This document shows positions 46,699 through 59,504 of a stretch of 62,000 nucleotides of DNA, one piece after another (the stretch's first letter is position 1; each line of letters begins with the position of its first letter). The stretch spans positions 1,092,501 through 1,154,500 of the forward strand of contig JACVTC010000044.1 in NCBI GenBank assembly GCA_016946835.1, in the 5' to 3' direction. The DNA comes from Neocallimastix lanati (nom. inval.). Taxonomy: Eukaryota > Neocallimastigomycota > Neocallimastigomycetes > Neocallimastigales > Neocallimastigaceae. The position numbers and the translations under genes are program-made. A model generated the notes under the pieces. The model made no database searches and was not told the origin of the DNA. It was given only the letters and a program-made list of their open reading frames with translations.

Positions 46699-49600
46699 AT
46701 GAGCAGAAACAATTCAAGAAGTAACTCCAAAAACCAAATCATCGAAATTCCCGAATCAGAAAGTAATTTCTTCGCTAAAGGAATCTCTTTCAATTACTCC
46801 GAGAATTTCAATCATGTTACCGAATTAACGGTTGAAAACTTCCAAGATTGGAAAACTAACGTATTGGACCTCTTAATCATCAATAATCTAGATGAATACG
46901 TTAGTTTACCAAAAGTAAAAAAATTGAGAATAAAGGATATTAAAGAAGATTTAGATAAGTACATTAAAGATAAATTTAATAATTCTCTTGTTTACGATAT
47001 TGGGACAACCCAAAGAGATATCAAGAATGACATCATGGTCAAATGGATAATTAATAATAGCCTGGGAAAGAAAACGAAAGAAATAATAAAAAGCCATAGT
47101 AAGACCGCCTTCGAAATGTGGAACTTCCTTCAAGATTCCTTTACTTTAGGAGAAGAGCATCAAAAAATGCTATTACGAAATAAATTAAACAGATTGAAAT
47201 TTACCACAGATGATGACATACATATCTTCCTTGCAACACTTCAAAATATGATCGATGAATTGGAAATCATCGATACAGACATGAGTGATAGTGTAAAGGT
47301 AGGGATTCTGAATAGAGCCTTACCTGAAAATCTAAGGTGGATAAATGTTTTCCAGTACAATAATGAATGGATAAAATGTTGCAATTACGTAAAAAGAATA
47401 ATACCAGATATTCTTTTCTCGAACATCAAGGAAAGAAAACTTCAAGAAGAAAACGCAAAAAATATTTTTAATTTACAAACTGAAAACAAAAATAAACAAA
47501 ATAATAAGCATTTAAAAATAAGAAGAAGAAAAAATGGAAAATGTTTCTTATGTGGAAAATACGGCCACTACAAAAAGGAATGTTATAAGTATAAAAGAAA
47601 TAAGCTCTTGAATCAAAACAATGAAAATAAATCAATGAAAATTCGAAGAAAATTGAACAAAAAATATAATAAAAGTAAAATTAATAACAAGCATTTATAT
47701 TCAATAAGCAATTACAACAACTATAAAGACGACTACTTAGAAGATTTTTCTAAAGATTATAACTCTGACAATGCAATCGAAATTAATTGTTTAGAAAGAA
47801 TAAATAATAAAAATCACGAAAATAGTAATATATATAATAATAACTTCATAGTTTGGATTTTAGATTCAGGTGCATCAATCAGTACTATTAATGACATAAA
47901 ATTTCTTACTAACATTAAAAAATGTAAAACAAAAATTTTACTAGCGAATGGTAAAGAAGTATTATCTGAATTTTGTGGCGATTTTGTAGGATTCATTAAC
48001 AACAACAAATTCATTTTAAAAAATGTTTATTATTCACGATATATTAAGATAAACTTAATTTCAATCAATCAATTAATTTCTCAAAATTATAAAGTAATAT
48101 TCAATAATTATGACAACTCCCCACAAGCATTAATTTATGATAATGATGGAAATAGAATTTATAAATCTTTATCTAATGATAAAAATACATATCAAATTTT
48201 CACTTCCAAACACCAAACAAATTTAAATTCAACAAAACATAACGAAATCAATTATACACTATCAAATAACCAACAAGTAATAGACCTTTGGCATAGACGC
48301 CTAGGTCATTATGATATTTCTAAAATAAAAAATAAATTAAGTAATATCAATCTAAAATTAAAATGCCCAGTATGTATTAATTCCAAATTAAAAAATAAGT
48401 CATTTAAACCATCTACCAATAAGACTAAACAAATTTTAGAATTAATACATCTAGATTTTGTAGGACCTGTTAATCCTTCAATAAATAACAATAAGTATTT
48501 CCTTACAATTTTAGATGACTACTCTAGATATGGATGGGTCATCTTCACTGAAAATAAAAATGATGTATTTAACAAATTTATCATTTGGTATAATAAAATT
48601 TATAATTCATTAAATATAAATATCAAAGCAATATAAATATCAAAGCAATTCGGTCTGATAATGGGAAGGAATTTCAAAATAGTAAATTTCAAATTTTCTA
48701 TGAAGAAAATGGAATCCATCATCAGTTTTCAGTTCCTTATAACCCTTCTCAAAATGGAAGGGCTGAAAGATTTAATGGTATACTCATTGCTTCTTCAAAA
48801 TCACTTCTTAACGACGCTAAACTCAGTCATGATTTTTGGGAGTTTGCTGTTGATACTGCAAACTATATTCATAATCGACTTCCCCATCAAGGCATTCAAA
48901 ACAAAATTCCATTTGAAGTATTTTATAATAAGCCTGTAAATTACAATACATTTAGAGTATTCGGATGTAGAGTCTATTTCTTTGTGCCAAAGGAACTAAG
49001 ATCAAAATTTGACAATAATTCACATCCTGGTATTTTTCTTGGATATTGCGATCATCCTTCCACTTACAAAATTCTTGATGTTATCAATAATAAAATCATC
49101 CAATCTCGCACTGTAGAATTTATGGAAAATGAACCAGGAAATTCCTTTTTAAATCGTATTCATTCCAATAACAAATTCAGGGAGAGCAACTGTCTAAACC
49201 GACTTAGATACCTTAATGAAATTGATGATTATAATAATAAAATAACAGATATTATCAATGAAAGAAATGCTACAACAAATTTTAACCATAATAGAAATAT
49301 TAACCAGAATAAAAATATTAAAAATCAGTCCAAAAATAAATCTTCTAAAACAAATAGAATTAGTCGTAAATATTATCCCAATTATCAAAATAATAATGAA
49401 AAAATTATCATTAATAACAGTAATCAAAATAATAATAATGAAAATAACAATACTATTGACAATAATACAATCAATAATAGTAACAATACTTTCAATCAGG
49501 AATTGTTAAATTCAAATGATCACAATTTCAATAATAATTCAATCAATATTAATAATGAAATTAAAAATGTGACTGAAAATGATAACAACAAAATATCAAC

Positions 49601-51311
49601 AGAAAATCAACAAGAAATTAACAACATTAATAATAAATATAACACAAATAAAGAGAAAAATCAAAACTATCAACATCCTAAAAATTCAAAAAGGAATTTA
49701 AACGATTTTATAATTAATTCAAATAAAAAAAAAAAAATAAACAACACAGATGAATCAGACATGAAAATTAATGAAAATACATTAATTAAACCATATAACT
49801 TCAAGGATATATTCAAATTTAAAGATAAAATAGAATGGCTAAACGCAATCAAGAAAGAATTAGAAATCATGAGAATTCTTGTTGTTTATAAAATTGTTAA
49901 AACAGTACCATCAGGATCCAACGTAATATCATCACGATGGGTATTTAAGTATAAAAGAGATGCAAACGGAAATGTTATTAAAAGAAAGGCAAGATTAGTT
50001 GCAAAAGGATACACTCAACAGTACGGTATCGACTACAAAGAAACATTTGCACCAACACTAAAACAGGATACAGTTCGAATCATTACAGTTATCGCGGTTC
50101 AGAAAAATTTCAATATTGTTCAAATAGACATAAATTCAGCTTATTTAAATGCACCATTAAATGAGCATATATACATGAAAGCACCAGAGGATCATCCATC
50201 TTACGGAAAATCTTTTTGGGAACTTCACAAAGCTCTTTACGGCTTAAAACAAGCTGGTAAAGAATGGAATGATAAACTCAATGAAGAATTGATAAAAATA
50301 GGTTTCAATAGAATAAAAAGTGAGCCATGTGTTTATATTAAATTAAACAATGGGAAGGAAATAGTCTGTATTCTCTCAGTATACGTTGATGACATTCTTA
50401 TTGCAGGAACAAATCAAGAAATAAATAAAGTAAAACAATCTATTCAAAGGAAGTTCAATATAAAGGATATTGGGGATGTTGAATTTGTAATTGGAATAAA
50501 ATTTACCAAAACTTTAAATGGTTACATTTTACATCAAGGTAGATACATAAATGACATTTTAAATAAATTCGATATTAACAACTTAACACCAGTAAAAAAT
50601 CTTATGCCATTAGTAAATCAAAATCTAAGAACCAAAAATTTCAATGAAACAAAATACCGAAGTGCAATAGGAAGTTTACTATATTTAGCTATCTGTACCC
50701 GTCCTGATATTCTTTTTGCTTTTAGTAGAGCTTCAAGAAAATCAACAGATCCCAACTTAGAAGATTGGATGAATGTTTTAAAAATTTTTAGATATCTCAA
50801 ATATACAAAAAATTATGGAATCAAAATAGAAAAGGGAATGAATTTAAAAATATTTGTAGATGCCGATTTTGCTGGAGATCCAAATACAAGAAAATCAACT
50901 TCTGGATTTCTCATGTTAATGGGGGACACTCCAACAAGTTGGTATTCCAAATTACAGCACTGTGTCTCCACCTCAACTACAGAAGCTGAATATTATAGTT
51001 TAAGTGAATGCGCAAAGCATTCATTATGGTACAAAAATTTACTAAACGAATTAAACATAAATATCAAAGAAATAACAATTTTCGTAGACAATAAAGCAAC
51101 AATATATAATAGTGAAAATCAATCAATAAATCCGAAATCAAAACACATTGACATTAGGTATCATCATATTAGGGATTTAGTAAATAAGAAAATTATAAAA
51201 TTAAAATACATAAAATCAAAGGACAACCTTGCTGATGGTTTTACAAAATACTTAAATAACTCTTTAATGGACAAATTTAGAAATACCTTATTAACGAAAA
51301 TAATTAATTAA
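46699..51311 (+). pseudogene. copia-3 gag-pol polyprotein with a 17-bp frameshifting duplication
   Basis: Two overlapping long frames (46699-48636 and 48984-51311, the second extending upstream without Met). Subtracting the duplication at 48614-48647 puts both in one frame. Domains: Gag (MSRNNSRSNSKN start), CCHC knuckle CFLCGKYGHYKKEC, protease WILDSGAS, integrase WHRRLGH...CPVC, LIHLDFVGPV, then the break, RSDNGKEF and NGRAERFNG; a long Asn-rich spacer; RT KETFAPTLKQDT and SVYVDDILIA (about 50380); RNase H VDADFAGD, STTEAEYYSLSE and KHIDIRYHHIRD. The break lies between the first and second catalytic Asp of integrase. All other motifs are intact. Confidence 0.95.
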
Positions 51312-51386
51312 TTATATTAAAATCTATCTTCATTTTTTTTTTATCTTTTAAAAAAGTTTTTTTTTGAAGCTAGATTTTTGGGGGAA

Positions 51387-51645
51387 TGTCAAAATAATGA
51401 TTAATTTAATTAATCTATCTTTAATATAAATAATGACCAATTACTTGTATTAATATTTAAAATAAAAAGTATAAAAATCATGGAATTATTATTTTATAAA
51501 AAATAATATTTTATACAAAAGAGAATAAAAATAATTTATACTGTTATAAAAAAAAATATTTTTCTAAAAACTACTAATCCATACATATTTATTATTGTGT
51601 TTATTATAACTTATTTGAGTGTTTCTTAACATAATATTTTTGACA
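51387..51645 (+). repeat. copia-3 3' LTR
   Basis: 259 bp, directly after TTTGGGGGAA. Confidence 0.95.
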
Positions 51646-51836
51646 ATATGAAAATATAACTATTAAATAAATTTATAAGTTAAAATCAATGAATATATTA
51701 ATTGTTATTTAAATAAATAATTATTTTAAAAATAATTATTATTTTATAAATAATTATAAATTATTAATGATTTTTTCATTAATTATAAGAAATATTAATT
51801 ATTCATTATTGAATAATTATGATTTCTTACAGTGTA

Positions 51837-52637
51837 TGTAAGAAACTATAATTATTTGTTAAATAATTATAATTTCTTTATTTGATTATTTATCTATTAC
51901 ATAATTTATACATTCATTCATTAAATTAGTAATTATTTATCAAGTTAATATGTATTTGTACATTTAATTAAAGTTTTAATTTAATTAAAAATTTTCTTTA
52001 AATTTATTTAGTATACATTTATTTTATTTAATTTATTTAATTAATTATAAATTTTATTAATTTCTATAGTAATAAATTAATTATTAAATTATTATTTTTA
52101 ATTAAAATTTGAATTAACTTATTCGGACTTTAAAGTTTTTTATTTCCTTATTAAAATATAAATTAATTTTATCGGACTTTAAGGTCTTTTCTAATTTATT
52201 ATAATAATAAATTGGTTTTTCCTTAAAGAACTTATCTAGTTTTTTCTTCTAATCTTTTCTTAGATAAGATAATTGTTAAGATTAGAAAACCTTTTAAATT
52301 ATTATTTTATATAAAATTTATAAAATTTTATTATTTAATTTTTCGTATAAATAGCTATTGATTTCTATAAATTTTTGAGAAATCAAGAGTTATTATTATA
52401 TAACAAATATTAAATAAATATATAATAATAATAAATAAAATCTACAACATTTTCAATAAGTGTTCTTTTTAGTTTGTGTTGTTTATTATATTTGTTTATA
52501 ATAAACTCTTCTTTGTCAAGATAAGTTAAAATTTTCTTTATTTTTTCTAATTTTTTTCTTATTTTCTCAACTTGATATTAGTATCAGGTTGTAGTTATTA
52601 ATTTTGTTATAATAAATATTATAATAAAATTATTACA
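51837..52637 (+). repeat. Solo LTR, family A
   Basis: 801 bp, TGTAAGAAACTATAATT...AAAATTATTACA. TATAAATA near 52347 is followed by AATCAAGAGTTATTATTATA. Flanks GTGTA (51832-51836) and GTGTG (52638-52642); the right one overlaps the next LTR's first two bases. Confidence 0.85.
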
Positions 52638-52640
52638 GTG

Positions 52641-53569
52641 TGTAAAGAATAATAATTAATTTTTATTAAAATAAAAAATAATTATTAATCTTTATTAAAT
52701 AAAATAATAATTATTTAATAAAATTTATTAACTTTATTACAAAATATTTTTAATATAAAATTATTATAAATAATTTAATATTAATATTGTAAAATTATTA
52801 TTCTTTATCATTGTATTAATTAATAATATAAAAATAATTAAACATTAATATTTTTTATATTTGTTAAAATTCATTTGATAATTAAATTTTAAGTTTTAAT
52901 TTAAATAATTGTTACATTAATATAATTTTAAACAAATCTAATATAAATTATAGAATTATAATTTAGAAATAATTATAAAATTATAATAAAAATCATAATG
53001 TAACAAATCAAATGAAAAAAGAATAATTAATATTTAAATAATTAATTAAAATAAAACTATGTCATGTATAATTGACATTGTTTAAATAAAACAAATGTTA
53101 ATTAAAGTTTTCCGATTGGAAAATATCGGTTTTTATTCAATTAACATATGATCAATTTTATTAATAATTGATCATTAAACTTTTTAGGTTTTTCTCCCAA
53201 ATCTTTTCCTAAAAAGTTATTCATTAAGATTTGGAACTTTACTATAAATAATCCTTGATTTTCTTTATTTTGAAAATCAAGAGTTATTATTATAAGAATA
53301 TAATTATAATAATAAACAAAATAAATTTTTAATTATTTTAAAAATAACAAAAATCTTAATAAAAATTATTTTTAATAAAAAATATTTAAATAAAAATAAA
53401 AATTTTATAAAATATTTGCCTAACTAAATCTCTTATAATAAACTCCTCTCTCTATTTTAAGAGTTAAGTATTTTCTTTTATTTTTTTTAATTTCTTGATT
53501 AATATTAATTATTAATATTAATTGTAGAAAAGGATTAAATTTAATTAAGTTTAAATTTAATTCTTTACA
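52641..53569 (+). repeat. Solo LTR, family A
   Basis: TGTAAAGAATAAT...TTCTTTACA, about 929 bp. TATAAATA near 53234 is followed by AATCAAGAGTTATTATTATA. Flanks CAGTG and CTGTG. Confidence 0.8.
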
Positions 53570-53572
53570 CTG

Positions 53573-54369
53573 TGTTAAGGAATGAACAAATAATGTTAAT
53601 TTTATTATTTTTCATAAAAATAACTTAACCAATAAAATTAAATTATTTATTTCCTTACTTGGAGCACTTTCTTATGTTCTATTACTGCCAAATTATTACT
53701 AATATTAAAATTATTATTATTAATATAAATTCTTTATCAATATCAATACTTTATTATTAAAATTAATACTATATTATTAATATCAATATTATTATCAATA
53801 TCTAGTTTTATTAATATGATTTATTCTATCAATATTTTATTATTAAAGAAAATTTTATTTTACAAATATTACTAATACAGATTATTTATTATTAATAAAA
53901 ATTAATATAATTAATAATAATTTAAAAATATTTTACTTAAATTCATGATCCTTGTCATTAAAATTAGTAATACTTCCTTCTAAAATACACCCTATTTATA
54001 ATAAGATTAATAATAGATAATAATCTAAAATACTTTTATTTAAAAATAGTATAAAATTAAATAATACTCTATTACTAATAGTTCTGTAAAAGTAATAAAA
54101 TTATTTTTAAAATATATTATCACAATTAATAATAAATAGTTTAGAATTTAATAATATATATTAATTATTTATTATAATAGAATAGATTATGAATTTATAA
54201 TTTAAATACAATTCAAACATGTAATTCTAAAATATTCTAAAGAAATGGCTTGACCATTTCTAACGATAAAAAATAATATAAATAGATGAGAAAATTGTAT
54301 TTGAGAAAAATAATCTGGGAAGAAAAATATAATCTTATTCAAGAAATTAAATTATTTTTAGTTTTAATT
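53573..54369. repeat. Degenerate LTR-like unit
   Basis: Starts TGTTAAGGAATGAAC at the CTGTG junction. The rest is AT-rich without genes. Its right limit, where the reverse family A LTR begins, is approximate. Confidence 0.45.
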
Positions 54370-54794
54370 GAATAATAATTCTAAAAAGTAATTGGAAAAA
54401 ATCTTAATTAACAGATTTTCCAATCTAATCTAATGATCGAAAATAAAAGAATAAAATAATAAAAGATATTTCGATCATATAATTTATCCTTATATAAAAA
54501 ATATAAAATTAAATAGTTAATAAAATACAGAATACATTATAAAATGCAGAATACATTATAAAATACAGAATACAATACAATACAGAATACATTAGTTACA
54601 GTAGAGAAATTAATATATTGTAAATATATTATTTAAAATTAATTAAATAAATTTTGTTAAATTAATGAATATTTAAAATTAAATTAAATAAATTTAATGA
54701 GTAAATATTATATGTAATTAAATAAAGTTATAGTTATAATAACTTAACTAAGAAAATATAATTATTTGTTAGCAAATAATTATAGATTCTTACA
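54370..54794 (-). repeat. LTR family A, reverse, TATA-side truncated
   Basis: Closely matches 59930-60346 (shared run of CAGAATACATTATAAAATGC repeats and GATTCTTACA end) but lacks the TATA/R half. Confidence 0.8.
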
Positions 54795-54795
54795 C

Positions 54796-55348
54796 TGTAA
54801 CAGATACATGGTAACTTCAAGCCTATCCAATGATAGTTCTTTGGTTACGTAACGTATCTCTAAACAGTTAGAAATTTCGACTAATCAAATAAAATCTTTT
54901 ATTGTTTTCGTACATTAAATTTTATTATTTTATAATTAATTATATAGTTAAATACTTAGATAAATATATATTATTTAGTGATTAGTAAACTAAGTTAAAT
55001 TAAATTATTTACCAATCATAAAATTATTGACATGTATAAATAATAAATGAACTTATATCTGTAACGCACTAGCGTTACTATTAACGTAAATTGTTATTAT
55101 AAATATTAAAATTAATAAATAAAATATAATTATTAAATAAAGGTATATTGCTCAGTGTAAGCCCAGTAATTAATAACAGATAGAGTTAGTACTACCCAAT
55201 ATTCTAGTGTGATAGAAAATAATAGTTATAAATATAATTAATTTAGTGTTTATTATTAACAACTCGAATAGAGAGGTGTTAAATTATCTTAGCCATTAAA
55301 TTTAATTATTATTCGTTATTGTAGTTAATAATAAACTTACCTTTTACG
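54796..55348 (+). repeat. Solo LTR, family B, forward
   Basis: 553 bp, TGTAACAGATACATGG...CTTACCTTTTACG, the reverse complement of 60348-60902. Right flank is GTTTC; the left flank retains only the final C next to the LTR A insertion. It is the LTR type of the gypsy-B element. Confidence 0.85.
55035..55081 (+). promoter_or_regulatory. TATA box and predicted transcript 5' end of LTR-B
   Basis: TATAAATA at 55035-55042; GCGTTACTAT at 55072-55081, which is complementary to the primer site at 25192. GTAACGC-ACTA-GCGTTAC forms a 7-bp hairpin at the predicted start. Confidence 0.55.
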
Positions 55349-55357
55349 GTTTCTGTG

Positions 55358-56147
55358 TGTAAGAAATTGATATAAATTTTTATAATTTATTTCTATTTCA
55401 TATTAATTAATAATTATTTCATAATTATTATTCTTTAAAAATTTATTTCATTTAAAAACAATTATACTAATTAATGTATTAATTGTTATATGAAAAAATG
55501 TATTTAATATAACTTCTGTATTATTTCATAGAAAAAATGTATTTAATAAAATTTCTGCATTATTTTATTCTTCTCTTTTTTATCCTTTTTTCTTTTTAAT
55601 TCTTTTAGTTATTAAAATCGGTTATTAAAGTTTTTCCGATTAATTATAATTGGTTTTATTTAATAACACGATGATCAATAAGTATAGATTATTGACCAAA
55701 ATCTTTCCAGTTTTTTCTTATAATCTTTTTCTGGAAAGAATCATTGTTAAGATTAGAAAAATACATTTACTTTTGTAAAAATATAAATAGCTGTTGATTT
55801 TCGTCTTTAGAAAATCAAGAGTTATTATTTTAAGAAAAATATAATAACAATAAAAGACATTAAAATTTCAATTAATATAAAATAATTATTTTAAAATTTA
55901 TCAAAAAAAAAAAAAATAAAATATTTAATAATCAAATAGATTAATAAAGTTCATATAAAAAAACATATTTTATTTTTCTTTTCATATTTAAAGTCTATTA
56001 TATTTTCTTATAATAAACTCTATTTTAAAGATAAGTATTAAATTCTTATTTTTATTTTAATTTTAATTTTAATTTTTATTTAATATTAATAATTTAGTTA
56101 ATATTAATTATAAATAATAATTTCTATAATTTATAGAAATTATTACA
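55358..56147 (+). repeat. Solo LTR, family A
   Basis: 790 bp, TGTAAGAAATTG...GAAATTATTACA, flanked by perfect CTGTG (55353-55357, 56148-56152). TATAAATAGC near 55783 is followed by AATCAAGAGTTATTATTTTA. Confidence 0.9.
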
Positions 56148-56152
56148 CTGTG

Positions 56153-56633
56153 TGTAATAATTTATTTATAAGATTAATTATAATTAAATTATTAATTGCA
56201 ATATTGAAATTACACTTACAACTATCAATTTATAATCCAATTTTATTCATAAATTCATTAATTATTATAATTTTCAATTTTTTTAAAGTTAATGCATAAA
56301 ATTAAAAAGTTAATTGAAATTAAAATTTCAAAATTTCAATTTCAAAAATTTTTAATCAAAAGCATTTAAAAATGGTACCATCATATTCTTAAACATCAAT
56401 TTTTATAACAAAATTTTAATTTTATTAAATTTTAGAAATTTCAAAATTTCAATGAAATGGTCATTTATAAAGGGTTTCCTTTTAAAATTTAAAAGGACTC
56501 AAGTGACCTTCCTCCTTTATAAATTAAAAAATTTTTTAATTTAAGAAATTTCAAAAAAATTTTTAACAAAAAATTTAGTCCTCCTTATCGTTACACAAAA
56601 ATCGTCTTGAATCCGATTTTTATAGGAGGGCAT
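56153..56633 (+). other. 3'-terminal internal fragment of an E-family element
   Basis: Non-coding sequence with an AAATTTCAAAATTTCAA-rich stretch, ending in a polypurine tract (ATAGGAGGGCAT) directly before an E-type LTR. Only the 3' untranslated end is kept. Confidence 0.55.
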
Positions 56634-57282
56634 TGTTGAAATTATAACTGAATTGAAATCTCAATTTCAGTTATTCACATTTCAATATACATTTAATTAA
56701 TAATTAATATAAATTCTTATTTAATATTTAAAGAATTATCTTAGGCTTAATAATTCTGAGAATATTAATAAATAAGATTTATATTAATAATTTCAATTAT
56801 TTACATATGACGTCACATGTATTTATTTATATTATGTTTATATATATGTTTACATCATATATATTAACTACTATTTTTAATTATTCAAATTAATTATACA
56901 AATTAAATTTATTTAATTATATTAAATATTTAAAACATATCGATATTGTTATTATTTTAATATTTTATTAATATTCATTTTACTATATTATTATTATATT
57001 ATAATTAAATACTATTATTATGTAACTTACAAAGTATAAAAGAAAGATGTAAAAATCTATCTTTTATGTTCTTTGTAAGGTTATTGTGTTACAATAATTA
57101 TGTGCTAATAATTCAACTTTTATTAAATAAATAAATATTTTATAAATCTTCAAATAAATTATTTTTTAAATTATTCATTAAATATTAAGTGTTTAAATAA
57201 ATTAATTATTTAACTTATTTTATTTTAATTATTATTTTATTATTAATTAATTATTGTTGGATTATTAATATATAATTCAACA
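56634..57282 (+). repeat. LTR, family E
   Basis: 649 bp with perfect 7-bp inverted ends TGTTGAA/TTCAACA. TATAAAAG near 57037 is followed by TTCTTTGTAAGGTTATT, the conserved E-family motif. Confidence 0.8.
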
Positions 57283-58237
57283 TATTAACCTAGTAACGTT
57301 AGTAATTATAAAGCTATTTTTTATCTTAATTTTAACACAACTTAATAATAATTAAATAATAATTATTATTAAATTGAAAAAGAAAAAAAGATAAATATAC
57401 TTATCTTCTATAAGAAAGAGTTTATTATAACTAATTATAATAAACTAATAACACAGAATTGTCAAAGAGAAAAGATTATTTTATTTTATTTTTAAATTTG
57501 TTTTATTAAAACTTGCTTTATTAAAATAGAAATATAAAATATTTATTAATGTTATTACTATATTATAATTGTTATAATAATAACTCTTGATTTCTCAAAG
57601 AGAATTCAAGAGCATTATTTATACTTTTTTGACAAATAAGGTTAAATTAAAAAATGTTTTCTAATTTTAACAAATCTCTTATCTAGGAAAAGATTAGAGA
57701 GAAAAACCTAGATAAGATTTTTGATCGATATTCTATCCATATCGATCATCGTATCAATTAGGTAAAACCAATTACTTTTAAGAAGTGATTGGGAAAACCC
57801 TAACATTAGATTCGCTAATCTAATGTAATTGATCGAAAATAAAAGAATAAAATAATAAAAGATATTTCGATCATTAAATCATATATTTACAAATAAGGAA
57901 AATAACATAATAATGATATTAATAAACAAATACAGAATACATTATTAAAATACATATTATATTACATAATATATTTGTTTACAATTTAATTAAATAAACT
58001 AAGACTAATAAATTTAATAATTAAATGTATAATTAAATAAACTATAATTATTTATAAATGTATAAATAGTAATTAATTAAATAAATTTTGTTGTATTAAA
58101 TTAATGAATATTTAATATTGTGTTAAATAAATTATTAATAATATTTAAATGAATAAATATTATATAATTAAATAAAGTTATAATTATAACTTAGAAAATA
58201 TAATTATTTTATTTAAAAATAATTATAGATTCTTACA
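57283..58237 (-). repeat. LTR family A, reverse
   Basis: Reverse TSS block ATAACTCTTGATTTCTCAAA near 57585 and right end GATTCTTACA at 58237, followed by CTGTG. The left boundary is not clear. Confidence 0.75.
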
Positions 58238-58240
58238 CTG

Positions 58241-58882
58241 TGATACGGTATCACTATAAAAATATGATTTAGGTTAGAAATATTGTATAAATATTATTGG
58301 TTATAATAATTAAAATAATTTATATATTCAAATAATTATTTTTAAAAGCATGGTTAATTCTTTTATCATAATTAAAATAGATAAATTATATAATTGATGA
58401 TTCTATTATTATAATAATAAATTAATTCATCATTATTATTAATAAGTTTTATTTTATATTTTAAATATTATTTTGAGAATTATATAGTTTTAGGAATTAT
58501 ATTATAAATATTGATAATTATATTTTATTTAGGAAATATATTTTAAATATTAATAGTTAAATATATTTAATAATGAAATTGTAGTTTTAAATAAAGTTAT
58601 TAAGAAATTAATAGTTGAAGAGCTATGTTTAATAAAAATATAATATTAAATAATTATTTTAACAATTATATAAAATTAAGAGAATGTAATAATAAATATT
58701 TTTATATGTAAAAAAGATAAAATAATAAAAATAAATAAAGAATAAAAAAATTATTATAAAACATTATTATTATAAATTATTTTCTTATATATATTAGAAT
58801 ATATTATCGTGTCATAATTCCTTAGAGAAACGACCAACTAAATTAGTAATTCGATATGGAATATTTTAAATGTTCTGTATCA
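58241..58882. repeat. LTR-like unit F1 (TGATAC...GTATCA)
   Basis: 642 bp with 6-bp inverted ends matching those of element H. No coding sequence. Confidence 0.55.
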
Positions 58883-58886
58883 TCTG

Positions 58887-59498
58887 TGATACGATACAGC
58901 TTGAAATACGCAAGAAAATTAACAAAAGAGAAATCCTATAATAATATAGTGAAAAATAATTATAAATAGTATATAATATACTAAATCATTATATAAATAG
59001 ATTAAAATTAATCAGACAGCCAATAATATTCAAGATAAAATTAATTAATAAATATAAAAGAAAAGAAAGAAATAGAAATTAAAGAGAGAGTTTTTCTTGT
59101 TGTTTTAGAAATTCTAATTGAGAATAAAATAATAGTTTTAAAGAATTTATAGTTTAGTTTAAATAATTAAGTAATTACTTATAGTTAAAGGATAAAAGTT
59201 GAATCCTTCAATTATAAGTATAATTATTATTAAGATATTAATATAAATTGAATTATTAGAGATAGTTAATAATTATTATATTCAGAGGAATATAAAATCT
59301 AATTGTAATAATTTATGTAAAATTAAATAAATAAATAAAAACAAGATTTAAAAAGAAATAAATAAATTTTATTATTTGTGTAAATTATTATTTATTATCT
59401 TTGAGTTGGAATATATTATTTTATAAATTCCCTATTTGCTCGACCTCGTCATAATTAAATAAATAAAAATTTGATACTTTACTATTTATATTGTATCA
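58887..59498. repeat. LTR-like unit F2 (TGATAC...GTATCA)
   Basis: 612 bp, flanked by TCTG (58883-58886, 59499-59502). Same termini as F1, but the interior is largely different apart from the 3' part (GAATATATTAT...TCATAATT). Confidence 0.6.
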
Positions 59499-59504
59499 TC
59501 TGTG

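Larger units (their letters stand above)
45345..51645 (+). mobile_element. Full-length Ty1/copia retrotransposon copia-3
   Basis: 6301 bp with LTRs of 260 and 259 bp, a perfect ATATG target duplication (45340-45344, 51646-51650), tRNA-Lys-type primer-binding site, hairpin leader, gag-pol and polypurine tract (TTTTTGGGGGAA). The LTRs differ at two substitutions and one A-run length change, so it is recent. It is inserted in LTR A2. The only coding lesion I see is the 17-bp duplication in integrase. Confidence 0.97.
41285..51831 (-). repeat. LTR A2, reverse, split by two nested insertions
   Basis: Pieces 41292-41330, 45221-45344 and 51646-51831 join into the same sequence as 22545-22892, with only small indels. 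They end TTTCTTACA at 51831. The breaks coincide exactly with the target duplications ATTAA and ATATG. The left end is lost next to gypsy-C. Confidence 0.88.
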
